A DNA stretch of 64,000 bases. Origin: Rhodovulum kholense (GTDB lineage Bacteria; Pseudomonadota; Alphaproteobacteria; Rhodobacterales; Rhodobacteraceae). The stretch covers positions 248,001 through 312,000 of the forward strand of contig NZ_QAYC01000001.1 in the NCBI RefSeq assembly GCF_003053725.1. Reading direction: 5' to 3'. How positions within the stretch are numbered: position 1 is the first letter of the stretch; each line of letters starts with the position of its first letter. Made by a program: the position numbers and the translations under genes. The notes beneath the pieces are model-generated. The model was not told the origin of the DNA, did not search any database, and saw nothing but the letters and a program-made list of their open reading frames with translations. This document shows, one piece after another, positions 1 through 9,800 of the stretch.

Positions 1-1283
1 ATGATGTCGCCGACGCCCGGGCCCACATTCGCCAGCGCCGTGATCGCGCCGCTCAGCGCCGTTTCGCCGTCGAGCCCGACAAGGGTCAGAAGGCTCGCGA
101 TCACCGCAAAGCTCAGGGCGTACATGGAAAAGAAGCCGATCACGCTCGACACGATGTCCTCGTCGATCACCCGGCCCTCATAACGGATGCGATAGACCCC
201 GTGCGGATAGCGCACCGACCGGATGCCCTCGCGCACCAGCCGGTACATGATCACCCAGCGCATCGCCTTGGCCCCGCCCGCGGTCGAGCCGGTACAGCCG
301 CCGACCGCCGTCAGGATCACGAAGGCTGACACCGCGACCGGGCCCCATGTGGTGTAATCGGTCGTCGCATAGCCCGTGGTCGAGACCACCGAGACCACGT
401 TGAAGGCCACCAGCCGCAGCGCCGCGAGGAAGGGCATGTCCGAGGTCAGGCCCAGCCACAGCGACAGCGGCAGGATCACCGCAGCCAGCGTCTTGAGCAT
501 CGCGCCGACCTGCTCGCTGCGGAATTTCCCGTGATAGACGCTGCGGATGTACCACGAGAAGGGCACCGAGCCGAGCACCATGAACAGCGTGCAGGTCCAT
601 TGCAGGAACGGGTTGGCGAAGAACCCGAAGGACGCGTCATGGGTCGAATAGCCCCCGGTCGAGAGCGTGGTCATGGCATGGGTCACGGCATCGAAGAGGC
701 TCATCCCCCCGGCGCGGTAAAGAATGCCGCAAAGCGTCATCAGCGAGAGATAGACCAAGAGCGTCGCCGCCGCGAACTGGGTCGCGTTGCGCAGCTCTTT
801 CTCGCTCTTGTCGGAACTTTCGGTGCGGAAAAGCTGCATGCCTCCGACCTTCAGCACCGGCAAAAGCGCGATCCCGGTGCCGATGAAGCCGACGCCCCCC
901 AGCGCCTGCAACAGCGCGCGCCACATCAGGATGCCCTTCGGCGTGCTGTCGAGCCCGGTCATCACCGTCGAGCCGGTGGTGGTGATCCCCGACATGGCCT
1001 CGAAGAAGGCATCCGCCGCCGAAAGCTTCCACAGATAAAGCGGCACGGCCCCGCCGATGGCCGCGACCAGCCAGACCGAGGCCGTCAGCATGAAGGCATG
1101 GGGCAGGCGCAGCGCCTCGAAGGAGGATCGCGAGGCAACCGCGATCAGGGTGCCGGTCAGCCCCAGCTGAAAGGTCGCCTCGGCGAAGACGCCCCGCGTT
1201 TCGGGATACAAAAGGGCCACGGTTGCCGACATCAGAGCCAGCAGCCCAAGCACAAGCCCGTTGGCAAAGAAGACGACGTTCAA
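1..1283 (-). CDS. trkH: Trk-type potassium uptake channel subunit TrkH (3' end outside window)
   Basis: This is the membrane-spanning K+ translocating subunit of a Trk system, which works with the NAD-binding TrkA regulator (not in the window). About 427 residues are visible and the gene runs off the left edge; family members are usually about 480-510 residues. The frame shows the repeated half-pore P-loops of the TrkH/KtrB fold with their selectivity glycines: TTTGSTVMTG near residue 103, TTLSTGGYST near 208, VSTTGYATTD near 303, and ANVGPGVGD at the window edge. I place the start at TTG 1283, because the only nearby ATGs (frame of 1311) hit a stop just before it and AAAGGGAA lies about 8 bases upstream of the TTG. 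The start choice is inference; the family call is firm. Confidence 0.92.
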   Translation of the reverse strand, partial: MNVVFFANGLVLGLLALMSATVALLYPETRGVFAEATFQLGLTGTLIAVASRSSFEALRLPHAFMLTASVWLVAAIGGAVPLYLWKLSAADAFFEAMSGITTTGSTVMTGLDSTPKGILMWRALLQALGGVGFIGTGIALLPVLKVGGMQLFRTESSDKSEKELRNATQFAAATLLVYLSLMTLCGILYRAGGMSLFDAVTHAMTTLSTGGYSTHDASFGFFANPFLQWTCTLFMVLGSVPFSWYIRSVYHGKFRSEQVGAMLKTLAAVILPLSLWLGLTSDMPFLAALRLVAFNVVSVVSTTGYATTDYTTWGPVAVSAFVILTAVGGCTGSTAGGAKAMRWVIMYRLVREGIRSVRYPHGVYRIRYEGRVIDEDIVSSVIGFFSMYALSFAVIASLLTLVGLDGETALSGAITALANVGPGVGDI

Positions 1284-1694
1284 ACCGGATTCCCTTTGCG
1301 CGACATTGCCATCCCGGGCGGGGGATTTCCAGATGCCCGAAACCGGCTCTTGCGGGCCGATCCCGGAGGCGGGGCTGCGGAAATACCGGCTTCCCCAAGG
1401 GCAGGCAGCGGTGTAATCTCGTGCCCGGACTATTCAGACAATCCGTTTTCAACGTCGGCCGCGGGCGCCGGGCCAGAGGGGTTCGGGCGGTCGCTTCGGG
1501 CACACGGGACGGAAGGGTCGTCGCGGTCCGCTGTCCGGTCGCTCTTGCGGGGCGAGAGGGCAGGCGGGCGCGCACGGGAAGGCCCTTTTCGAACCGGGCC
1601 GCCAGGGGGGCGCATTTCAGCTTCGCCGGTTCCCGGGGACGCCGTCGCGGCATGCGGGCGGCCGCTTCGGCCCGGTTCTCAGGGAGAAGACATC
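1284..1694. other. Intergenic region between divergent trkH and cytochrome c genes
   Basis: About 410 bases separate the trkH start from the cytochrome c start. Open frames here have arginine- and proline-rich translations typical of GC-driven shadow frames. I see no RNA gene or repeat. The slightly AT-richer stretch near 1430-1455 could carry a promoter, but no clear -35/-10 pair can be named. Confidence 0.5.
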
Positions 1695-2207
1695 GTGAAA
1701 GTCATACCATTGCTGCTGGCGCTTGGCGCCGGCCTTTCGGCCTCGTGTGTTCATGCGACCGGCGCGGCCGCGCCTGCGGATGCGGCGACGATCGAGCGCG
1801 GCGCCTATCTGGCGCGGATCATGGATTGCGCGGGCTGCCACATGCCGCGCGGCGCCGACGGTGTGCTGGCCTTTTCCGCCGGGCTCTCGGGCGGCACGGT
1901 CGGGTTCGAGATGCCGGGGCTTGGCATCTTCTGGCCGCCGAACCTGACCCCGGACGCGACCGGGCTTGGCGACTGGAGCGCCGATCAGATCCTGACCGCG
2001 ATCCGTGCGGGGATCCGGCCCGACGGGCGGGTTCTGGCGCCGGTGATGCCCTGGGCCTCCTATGCCGGGCTGACCGACGAGGACGGCGCGGCGCTGGTCG
2101 CCTATCTGCAATCCCTGGCGCCGGTCGCGGCAAGGACCCCGCCACCGGCAGTGACCGCCGACCGGGCGGCCGGACCGTTCTTCCGCGTGACGCTGCCGTC
2201 CCAATAA
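1695..2207 (+). CDS. Monoheme class I c-type cytochrome, exported
   Basis: A 170-residue secreted electron-transfer protein. The start is GTG 1695, preceded by AGGGAGAAG at good spacing; the open frame upstream of it is low-complexity shadow sequence. An N-terminal hydrophobic signal segment (LLLALGAGLSA) is followed by an Ala-rich cleavage region. The single heme motif CAGCH is at residues 45-49, and M118 in PVMPW is the likely distal ligand. The mature part resembles the monoheme cytochrome domains that accept electrons from periplasmic dehydrogenases, but no partner dehydrogenase is adjacent, so its donor and acceptor are unknown. It is divergent from trkH. Confidence 0.85.
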   Translation: MKVIPLLLALGAGLSASCVHATGAAAPADAATIERGAYLARIMDCAGCHMPRGADGVLAFSAGLSGGTVGFEMPGLGIFWPPNLTPDATGLGDWSADQILTAIRAGIRPDGRVLAPVMPWASYAGLTDEDGAALVAYLQSLAPVAARTPPPAVTADRAAGPFFRVTLPSQ

Positions 2208-2488
2208 ACTCCAATGGGCCGGGGACCGCGGGGCGCGACGGGATGCGCCCCGCGGTTCTGGCCGACGCGCGCCCCGCGCGGCGTTCCCGGGGGCGTCGCC
2301 TGTCGGGGTCCCGGCACCTGCCGTTGCGTCATCGATCCAACCGATCCGCGCGGGGTGCGGCGGGCTGAGCTTGCCTCCAACGGTTCGACCAGCGCCGCTT
2401 TCAACCGTGCCGCGTAATAGTATTTTACAGAATCGCCCATTAAGGCTAATTTTGTTTCTATTCAGTCTATAATCCATTGGGGTTTGCC
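2208..2488 (+). promoter_or_regulatory. AT-rich leader and candidate promoter of the giant-protein operon
   Basis: In an otherwise GC-rich region, 2411-2475 is conspicuously AT-rich. A perfect TATAAT lies at 2468-2473, only about 15 bases before ATG 2489. No good TTGACA-like element is visible at 16-18 bases upstream. If this -10 box is used, the transcript would start about 8-10 bases before the ATG, giving a very short leader. Confidence 0.4.
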
Positions 2489-5400
2489 ATGGCAGTCCGC
2501 CCCTCGTTGCGCTCGATTTCCGGGCTCTCTCTCGGTGCGTCCATTCCGGTTCAGGCGATTACCTCGCGAGGGGCCATCGTCTCTGCCATCGACGCGGCGA
2601 TCGACGATCTGGTGCTGATCCCGCGCGCGCCCGACGTGATCAAGAACATCTTCGAGAAGACCCGGCCGGGTCGGCCCGCGCTTCGGGTCGACGACCTGCT
2701 GGCCCTCCGGATCGAGCTGCGCAACTGCGAGATCGTGCCGGGCAACCCGCCGAAGCTCCGCAAGAGTGCGGGCGGCACCGGGCGGCTGATCCTGCATTTT
2801 CCGCCCCAGACGGTGACCGAAGAGACCTTCTTCCAGCCGCCGCCGCCCAAGATCGGCAAGCCGGTTCCGGCCGCTCCGAAATACGCCAATCCCAAGGACC
2901 AACCCAAGCCCGAGCCCGCCAACCCGGCCGCCGACGAGGCGCTGCGCGAACCACCGATCCGCGCCCGCATCGCCGATGAATCGCGGCTGTCCTTTCTGGT
3001 GCCCGATGGCTTCGAGATCGACTACACGCTCGAAGGCGTGCTGGCAGCCTGCCAGACGCTGACCCTGTCGGTGGCCAGCAATGCCAAGCCGCGCAGCCAG
3101 CCCAGCCTGTTCCTGCCGCTGACCGACCTGATCCGTGACGGCGCGCTGAACGCGCTGTCGGTCAAGGCGCGGGCGCAGCTTGCCGGTCATGTGGCGTCCT
3201 CGTTCCGGCTGGCGGCCAGCGAGGGCGGCGACATCACCACGCTGCGCGCCCGCCAGGCCAGCGCCAACGCGGCGGTCTTCGAACGCATCCCCGACCGGGT
3301 GATCGTGGCCCCGGGTGGCGCGAAGCCCCGGCCCGGCAACCCCACCGCGACGACCACTGCCATCGAGATGCCCTGGCGGCTGATCGTGTCGCCCCATGCG
3401 GGGGCGAAATGGCGCCATGCGACGCGGCCCGCGCTGTCGGCCTCGACCGCGCATGTCGAGCTTTGGCACACGCGGATGGTCACGCCCGGGTCGGACGGCA
3501 CCGAGATCCCGCCGCCCTATGCCGATCCGGCCCGCACCATCCGCGCGGTCTGGGCGCGCTCGGGCACCGGTTCCGAGGCCGCGAACCCGCCCATGGGACC
3601 CGCCTGGCCCACACGCTCGCCGGGGGTGCCGCCGAGCCAGCCCAACGATGCGCTGCCATTGCCGGGCGGGCGGCCGTTCCGGATGCCGCTGGACGATTTC
3701 GACCGGTTCCAGATCGCGCATCTCTCTTCGAACTTCTCGGTCAACGGCTACACGCCCGAACCCGTCGATACCAACCTTCTGATGCTGTCCTCGCTGGGCG
3801 GCTGGCTCGATTCGCGCGGGTCCTGGAACCCGCCGGGCCTGTCGGTCGAGGAATGGGTGCATCGCGGCGCGATGGGCCGGGACCATTACGTCAAGGTCGT
3901 CTATCGCGGCTGCCTGTGTCCGCTGAACTGCCGGGTCTCGCTGGTCAAGGTGACCGAACGCAAGTTCCACAAGCGCAGTTCCGAAACGCCCGGCTCGCAG
4001 GACGGCTATGACCGCAGCCAGCACGCCTATCTGCGCCAGCGCTATTTCATCATCATCCGCGAACGCGTGCTGACCTTCGACGACGCGCTGTTCCATGCCG
4101 CGAAAAGCACCGACAACACGGTCAATTTCGCCCGCCAGTTCCCGTTCTCGAAAATCGAGATCCTGACCGAGCGCACGCCCGATCTGGACGATCCGGTCGA
4201 TACAGACGTGTCGAATGCGGGGCAGCTTTTCTTCTGGCCCGCGGTCAATGGCGAACCGTTCCGGTTCCAATGCGCGGGCACCGATCTTGACGGCCATCGG
4301 GTGCTGTTCGATCTGCCGATGATCTTCATGGACAATACCGTGTCCTGCCCGCGGATCTTCAACCCGGTGACCGAACGGCTTGACGCGGACTATCCCGCCG
4401 CCGCCTTCAATGCCGCGACCGCCGCCGAGGAATACGCGAAATGGCCCCAGCGCCATACCGTGCCCTTCGATTTCCAGCGTGTGGCGCTGGCCACCTCGGC
4501 CAAGTCCGGCGACACCGCCGTCGAAGTCGAGGAGATGGTGCTGGGCGCCGAGGCGCCGAGGCGCGGCGCGCCGGGCCAGCAACCCATCCGCAACGCCACC
4601 ATCGAGGCCTGGAGCCGCGATCTGTCGCGCGCGCTTTTCCTGCCGAAGATCGTTCAGACCACCGCGCGGCTCGGGCCGGTGAACCAGCTGACCGGCTCGA
4701 CCCGCACCAACCGGCTGAGCTGGAACGCGCGCTATCTGCAATTCGGTTTCGCCGCCGGTCCCGGCGCCCCGGTCGGTCAGCGCAACGTGGGCGAGGTCTT
4801 CGCCGATATCGTGCAAAGCCCGGGCATGGGCATGCTCGACTTCTCGTCCCAGGGCGACAAGTCGGGCGGCTTCGTCCAGCCGAACCTCAGGCCGCGCGCC
4901 CTGTCGCGGATGGCCGGGCCGGTGATGTCGGACGTGACCCAGTTTCTCGACGGGCAGATGGAGCCGGGGGCGGGGTTCCCGATCTCGGTCAGCGACCTGC
5001 CGCTGCCGCTGTTGTTCGGCTGCATCCCGCTGGGCGAGCTGATCAAGGCCGTGACCGACATCGCGGGCGAGGGCGAGAAGGTGCCCCGCTTCGTTTCCGA
5101 GGCGGGCACCCAGGTCGAAAGCTTCATCGGGGCGCTGGTCCAGCTTTTCGGGCTGACCTATGACCTGCCGCGCGGCGTGCTGGGGCAGGGGGCGGGCGGT
5201 CTGGCCCAGGCGGTCGCGAAAATCACCGATCTGGGTCAGCAGGGGCAGGTGGCCCCGGCCGCGTTGCAGGCCGCGCTGGCCAAGCTTTCCGAGATCGAGG
5301 CGCTGATCGCGGGGCTCAGGACCACGCTGGAAAGCCTGTCGAGCCAGGCGCTTGACGGCATCGGCACGGCGCCCGACTTTGCCGCGCTGCCCGGCCAGAT

Positions 5401-6871
5401 CGCGACGATCCAGACCCGGATCGCCGAGCTTCTGGCCATCGTCAACGGACCGCAGGGCAATGCCATTCCGGCCAATCTGCGCCAGCAGATCCGGGCCCTC
5501 GCGACCGGGCTCGACACCTTGCTGGAAGCGGTCGGGGACAGTGCCGCGCTGTTTTCGGCGGCCAAGGACCTCTGGGACGCGCTTGACGCCATCGTGGGCG
5601 ATCCGACGGTGCTGGCCAACCTGCTGTCCGACGGGGCCGGGCTGGAAGCGAAGATCAACGATGTCGTCGCGGCGCTGGACCCGTTCGAGACCGCGATCCG
5701 CGACTTCGACCTTCTGGGCGCGGCGCCCAAGGCCGCGATCCTCAAGGCGCTGGGCGCGGTCCGCGAGGTGCTGGAGGCGGCGGCCGATCTGGCCAGGCTG
5801 ATCGAGGCGCTGACCGGGGACGAGCTGACCATCCGCTTCGACTGGGCGCCCGAGATCGGCAACTGGCCCGCCGCCGCCGGCGACGAGATCTTCCGCGCGA
5901 ACGACAAGCGCGGCTTCGTCGTCGCGGTCGAGGGCAAGGTCAAGAAGAACGGCAGTTCCAGCCCGAAAATCGCCGTGACCTGTTCGCTGAACCGCTTCGA
6001 TCTGGTGCTGATCGGCAAGGCGTCTTTCCTGGAACTGAACTTCGACCGCATCGTCTTTGCGGTCGACAGCGCCGCCAAGATGGATGTCGACGTGGTGCTG
6101 GACGACATCCGCTTTGTCGGGCCTCTGTCCTTCGTCGAGACGTTGCGCGACCTGATCCCGCTCGACGGGTTTTCGGACCCGCCCTATCTCGACATCACCC
6201 CGCAGGGCATCCATGCGGGCTTCGACATCGCGCTGCCCTCGATCTGCGTGGGCGTGCTGAACATCAGCAATCTCAGCCTTGGCGCGGGCTTCACCGTGCC
6301 CTTCATCGGCCAGCCGCTGTCGGTCGCCTTCAACTTCTGCACCCGCGAACAGCCCTTCTGCCTGACGGTCTATTGCTTTGGCGGCGGCGGCTTCTTCGGC
6401 GTGACCATCGACCCCAGAGGCGTGCAGATCCTCGAGGCGGCCCTGGAATTCGGCGCCTCGCTGTCTGTCGATTTCGGCGTCGCCTCGGGCGGGGTCGAGG
6501 TGATGGCGGGCTTCTATTACCGGATGGAGCTGCAAGAGGCCTCGCTGACCGGCTATTTCCGGCTGGGCGGCCATGTCAGCGTGCTGGGGCTGATCTCGGC
6601 CTCGCTCGAACTGTATCTGGAGCTTCGCTACGAATTCTCGTCGGGCAAATGCGTGGGCATGGCGCAGCTGACCATCGAGGTGTCGGTGCTGTTCTTCTCG
6701 GGCAGCGTGACGATCCGCTGCCAGAAGAAATTCGCGGGCTCGAACGGCGACCCGAGCTTGCGCGAAATGATGGGCTTCGATGCGAGCCTGCCGCTGGCCG
6801 ACGAGCTGGCGGCGATCTCGGGGTCCGACGTGAATTATGCCTGGCGCGACTATGTCGAGGCCTTCGGCTGA
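2489..6871 (+). CDS. Giant protein of unknown function, first gene of a two-gene operon (1460 aa)
   Basis: I do not recognise this protein. The ATG at 2489 is preferred to the in-frame TTG at 2477 because TTGGGG lies about 6-9 bases before it. Residues 1-110 are a compact N-terminal part, about 110-155 a Pro/Lys-rich linker, and 155-900 mixed sequence. A Cys cluster C-x-C-x3-C sits near residue 475-481 and ELWHTRM near 325. Residues about 910-1110 are Ala/Leu-rich and predicted helical or coiled-coil-like. From about 1110 to the end the sequence looks beta-rich with many Gly and aromatic residues, including CFGGGGFFGV near 1297. No signal peptide or clear transmembrane helix is visible. Codon use matches the neighbours. 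It is followed 12 bases later by a second giant gene. It could be a structural or scaffold-like component; that is speculation. Confidence 0.8.
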   Translation: MAVRPSLRSISGLSLGASIPVQAITSRGAIVSAIDAAIDDLVLIPRAPDVIKNIFEKTRPGRPALRVDDLLALRIELRNCEIVPGNPPKLRKSAGGTGRLILHFPPQTVTEETFFQPPPPKIGKPVPAAPKYANPKDQPKPEPANPAADEALREPPIRARIADESRLSFLVPDGFEIDYTLEGVLAACQTLTLSVASNAKPRSQPSLFLPLTDLIRDGALNALSVKARAQLAGHVASSFRLAASEGGDITTLRARQASANAAVFERIPDRVIVAPGGAKPRPGNPTATTTAIEMPWRLIVSPHAGAKWRHATRPALSASTAHVELWHTRMVTPGSDGTEIPPPYADPARTIRAVWARSGTGSEAANPPMGPAWPTRSPGVPPSQPNDALPLPGGRPFRMPLDDFDRFQIAHLSSNFSVNGYTPEPVDTNLLMLSSLGGWLDSRGSWNPPGLSVEEWVHRGAMGRDHYVKVVYRGCLCPLNCRVSLVKVTERKFHKRSSETPGSQDGYDRSQHAYLRQRYFIIIRERVLTFDDALFHAAKSTDNTVNFARQFPFSKIEILTERTPDLDDPVDTDVSNAGQLFFWPAVNGEPFRFQCAGTDLDGHRVLFDLPMIFMDNTVSCPRIFNPVTERLDADYPAAAFNAATAAEEYAKWPQRHTVPFDFQRVALATSAKSGDTAVEVEEMVLGAEAPRRGAPGQQPIRNATIEAWSRDLSRALFLPKIVQTTARLGPVNQLTGSTRTNRLSWNARYLQFGFAAGPGAPVGQRNVGEVFADIVQSPGMGMLDFSSQGDKSGGFVQPNLRPRALSRMAGPVMSDVTQFLDGQMEPGAGFPISVSDLPLPLLFGCIPLGELIKAVTDIAGEGEKVPRFVSEAGTQVESFIGALVQLFGLTYDLPRGVLGQGAGGLAQAVAKITDLGQQGQVAPAALQAALAKLSEIEALIAGLRTTLESLSSQALDGIGTAPDFAALPGQIATIQTRIAELLAIVNGPQGNAIPANLRQQIRALATGLDTLLEAVGDSAALFSAAKDLWDALDAIVGDPTVLANLLSDGAGLEAKINDVVAALDPFETAIRDFDLLGAAPKAAILKALGAVREVLEAAADLARLIEALTGDELTIRFDWAPEIGNWPAAAGDEIFRANDKRGFVVAVEGKVKKNGSSSPKIAVTCSLNRFDLVLIGKASFLELNFDRIVFAVDSAAKMDVDVVLDDIRFVGPLSFVETLRDLIPLDGFSDPPYLDITPQGIHAGFDIALPSICVGVLNISNLSLGAGFTVPFIGQPLSVAFNFCTREQPFCLTVYCFGGGGFFGVTIDPRGVQILEAALEFGASLSVDFGVASGGVEVMAGFYYRMELQEASLTGYFRLGGHVSVLGLISASLELYLELRYEFSSGKCVGMAQLTIEVSVLFFSGSVTIRCQKKFAGSNGDPSLREMMGFDASLPLADELAAISGSDVNYAWRDYVEAFG

Positions 6872-6883
6872 GGGGGAATTACC

Positions 6884-9800
6884 ATGGCAGAGCAGTTTCT
6901 GGTCTGGACCGTCCTGCCCTATGGCCGCGTGGCCGACGGGGGCGAGCATGACGGCAAGTGGCGGGTCAGCCTTGTGGTCTCGCCCCGTCTGACGCCGCAG
7001 GCGCCCGACGAACAGGTGCTGAAAGCCTACGAGCCCTGGCTCGACTGGCCCGCCACGCTGGAGCGGGCAAATTTCCGGGGGCGGATCGGCAGCACGCTTG
7101 TGCGTCTGACCCCGGTCTCGAAACCCGACAGCGATCTCTGGAAACGCTTCTTCACCGAAGAGACCCCGGTTGCAGGTTTCGTCTATACCGACATGAGCCG
7201 GGTCAACCTGCGGTCTTACGCGGTGCGCAACGTGCTGGCCTTCGCGCGGCGCCATTACGGGCGGCTCGCGGCGCAGTCGGGGGACGAGCACCCTGTTCTC
7301 TTGCCCTGGAAGGATGCCGATCCCGCGCTGAAGGGCATGCTGGGCGATCTCGGGACGCGCACCCAGATCATCAATTTCGGCGACCGCTCGGTCGAGGTGC
7401 CGCTGCCGGGATTTTCGCGCTTCTTCGGCGAGGATATCGACAAGATCGTCGACCGGTCCGTCTTCTCGGACCATTCGGTCTTTCCGATGGCCGTGCCCGG
7501 GCCGGGCGTCGAGGGCGAGACGGGCACGCCCGATGCGTCCGAAAGCCGGCCGCGCCGCGCATTGCCGCCCGACTGGGTGCCGCCCGCGGCTGCGGGGGCG
7601 GCGGCCGGCGTGATGGGACAGTTCACCTCGGCCGACGAATACACCTTCTATCAGGCCGACCGCTTCTACCGCCGGACCCGCGCGAGCGACCTGGAAAAGC
7701 TCAAGCGCCGCCCCGATTTCAAGGACGTGACCCCGCCGCCGCCTGCGCCCGAGTACGATTTCCACCGGATCGTGGCGTCTTATGCCGATTATGGCGATCT
7801 GAAACGCGGGCTGGGGCTGGTGATCGACTGCGTGCTCGACACCGGCAAGGTCATCGACGACCGGATCGCGGCGGGCGGCGGCACCGGCATCGGGCAGATG
7901 CAGTTGGTGCTGAAATGGGACGGGCCCGCGCCCGGCAAGGACGCCACGCCCCGCACCGCCTGGCTGGCCCGCAAGGACCGGTTCGTGCCGCGCCCGCGCA
8001 GCGCGCAGCATGACGCGGGGCTTCTGCGGCTCGAGGACAGCGACGATGGCTGGCAGGTGGCCAAGGACGAAAAGCCCGGCCTTTTCGATCTTTATCAGGT
8101 CGATCCCGATGGCGCGGCGCTGAAGACGGTGAACTTCGCGCTGACCGCGCAGAACCTCGTGGCCCGCAGCCTGAGCCTGCGCCAGAGCCATGGCGAGGTG
8201 ACCTACACGACGCCCGACCGGCAGGGCGTGGCGGCGCTGCGGTCAGGCGGGATCGGGGTGTCGCAGCACGGCCGCGCCACCGATCTGGCCCAACTGGCCG
8301 CCGCGGCCGATCTGAAGAATGCCGAGATCGCGGCCGGCAATGCCGACAAGGTGGTGCTGTTTGCCGAGGATGTGCATCGCGGCTATCGCATCGACGTGGC
8401 CCGGGTGCCCGACCGGGTCCATCCCGGCGACTGGCAGAGCCTGCAGGCCCGGGTCGGCGACTATCGCGTGATCTCGACCGGCGAGCAGCTGAAATTCCCG
8501 CCCGACGAGGGCTATGTCTCGGGCCATTCGGTATCGGGCGATCCCGACAACGCGGACGAACAGTACCTGCATGAAAGCCTGTTCCGCTGGTCGGGCTGGA
8601 GCCTGGCCGCGCCGCGCCCCGGCAGGACCATCCGGTCGGAAACCGGCGAGGACGACAACCTTCAGGCCGAACTGCCCGCCGATGTCACCGACACCGCCGA
8701 AAAGGGCAACGATCTGGCCGTCACCTTTGCGGCCCAGAAGGGAACCTTGCCGCGCCTGCGCTTCGGCGCGCTGTACCGGCTGCGGGCGCGGGTCGTCGAT
8801 CTGGCGGGCAATTCGCTGGGCCTCAAGGACCCCTCGCTGGGCGATCTGGAACAGGCCAGCGACGCGGTCGGCTACTGGCGCTTCGAGCCGGTCGATCCGC
8901 CCGTGCTGGTCCAGCGCGAAAGGCTGAGCGAGGGCGAACAGCTGGAACGGCTGGTGATCCGGTCGAATTTCAACGCAACGACCGGAGAATATCTCAACGA
9001 TCCCGATTTCCAGGCAGCGGCGGCCCAACCGGCTTCGGCCGATTTCGCCTATACCGAAACCAACCAGCGCCATCTGGTGCCGCCCAAATCCTCGCAGCAG
9101 CAATGCGAGACCCATGGCTTCTTCGATCCGTTCTTCGGCGACTGGCAGCGCATCCGCGAGGGCTACGCCATCGCCGCGCGCGAGGTGGGCACGCTTTACG
9201 ACCCGCTGCCGGGCGCGCAGATCGAGCTGATCACGCCGCAGACGCTGGGGGCCATCGCCACCACGGCCGCGGTGCCGCCCGCGCTGCCCTCGGCTGACAA
9301 CCCGGTCGGCGACCGGATGGCGGGCGGGCAATACGTGATCCACCGCGAAGCCGCGCTGACCACGCCCTATCTGCCCGACGGGGCGACGGGCGGCATCTCG
9401 ATCCGGGCGGCGCGCGGCCATGCGTTGCCGGGGATCGACGACGAGATGGTGCTGGGCCCCAGTGCCCGGGTCGTGCGCGACGACCGCGAGCGGTTGATCC
9501 TGCTGGTCCGGCATGGCGGGGACTGGCCCGATCTGGCGGGGTTCCGTCTCGTTCTGGCCGAACGCGCCGAGACCGACAGCGAATTGCCCTGCATGGTCGA
9601 TTTCCCCGACAAGGGCCTGCCGGTCTGGGACGAAGACAAGCGTGAGCTGACCCTTTTCGTCGAGAAAGGCCGGATCGTGCGGCTTTTCTATGCCAGCTTC
9701 GTCTCGCCCCGGCATCTCGACAGTTTCGGCATCCCGCACTGGACCGAGTCGGCCAAGGCCGCCGAGGCCTGCCGCAAGGCCGCCGCGATGGGCACCAACT

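Noticed and set aside
2462-8191. 1909-codon open frame on the minus strand opposite the giant operon
   Set aside because: Its translation is rich in Arg, Gly, His and Gln with no motif. It runs antisense to two genes with ribosome sites; long shadow frames are expected in GC-rich DNA.
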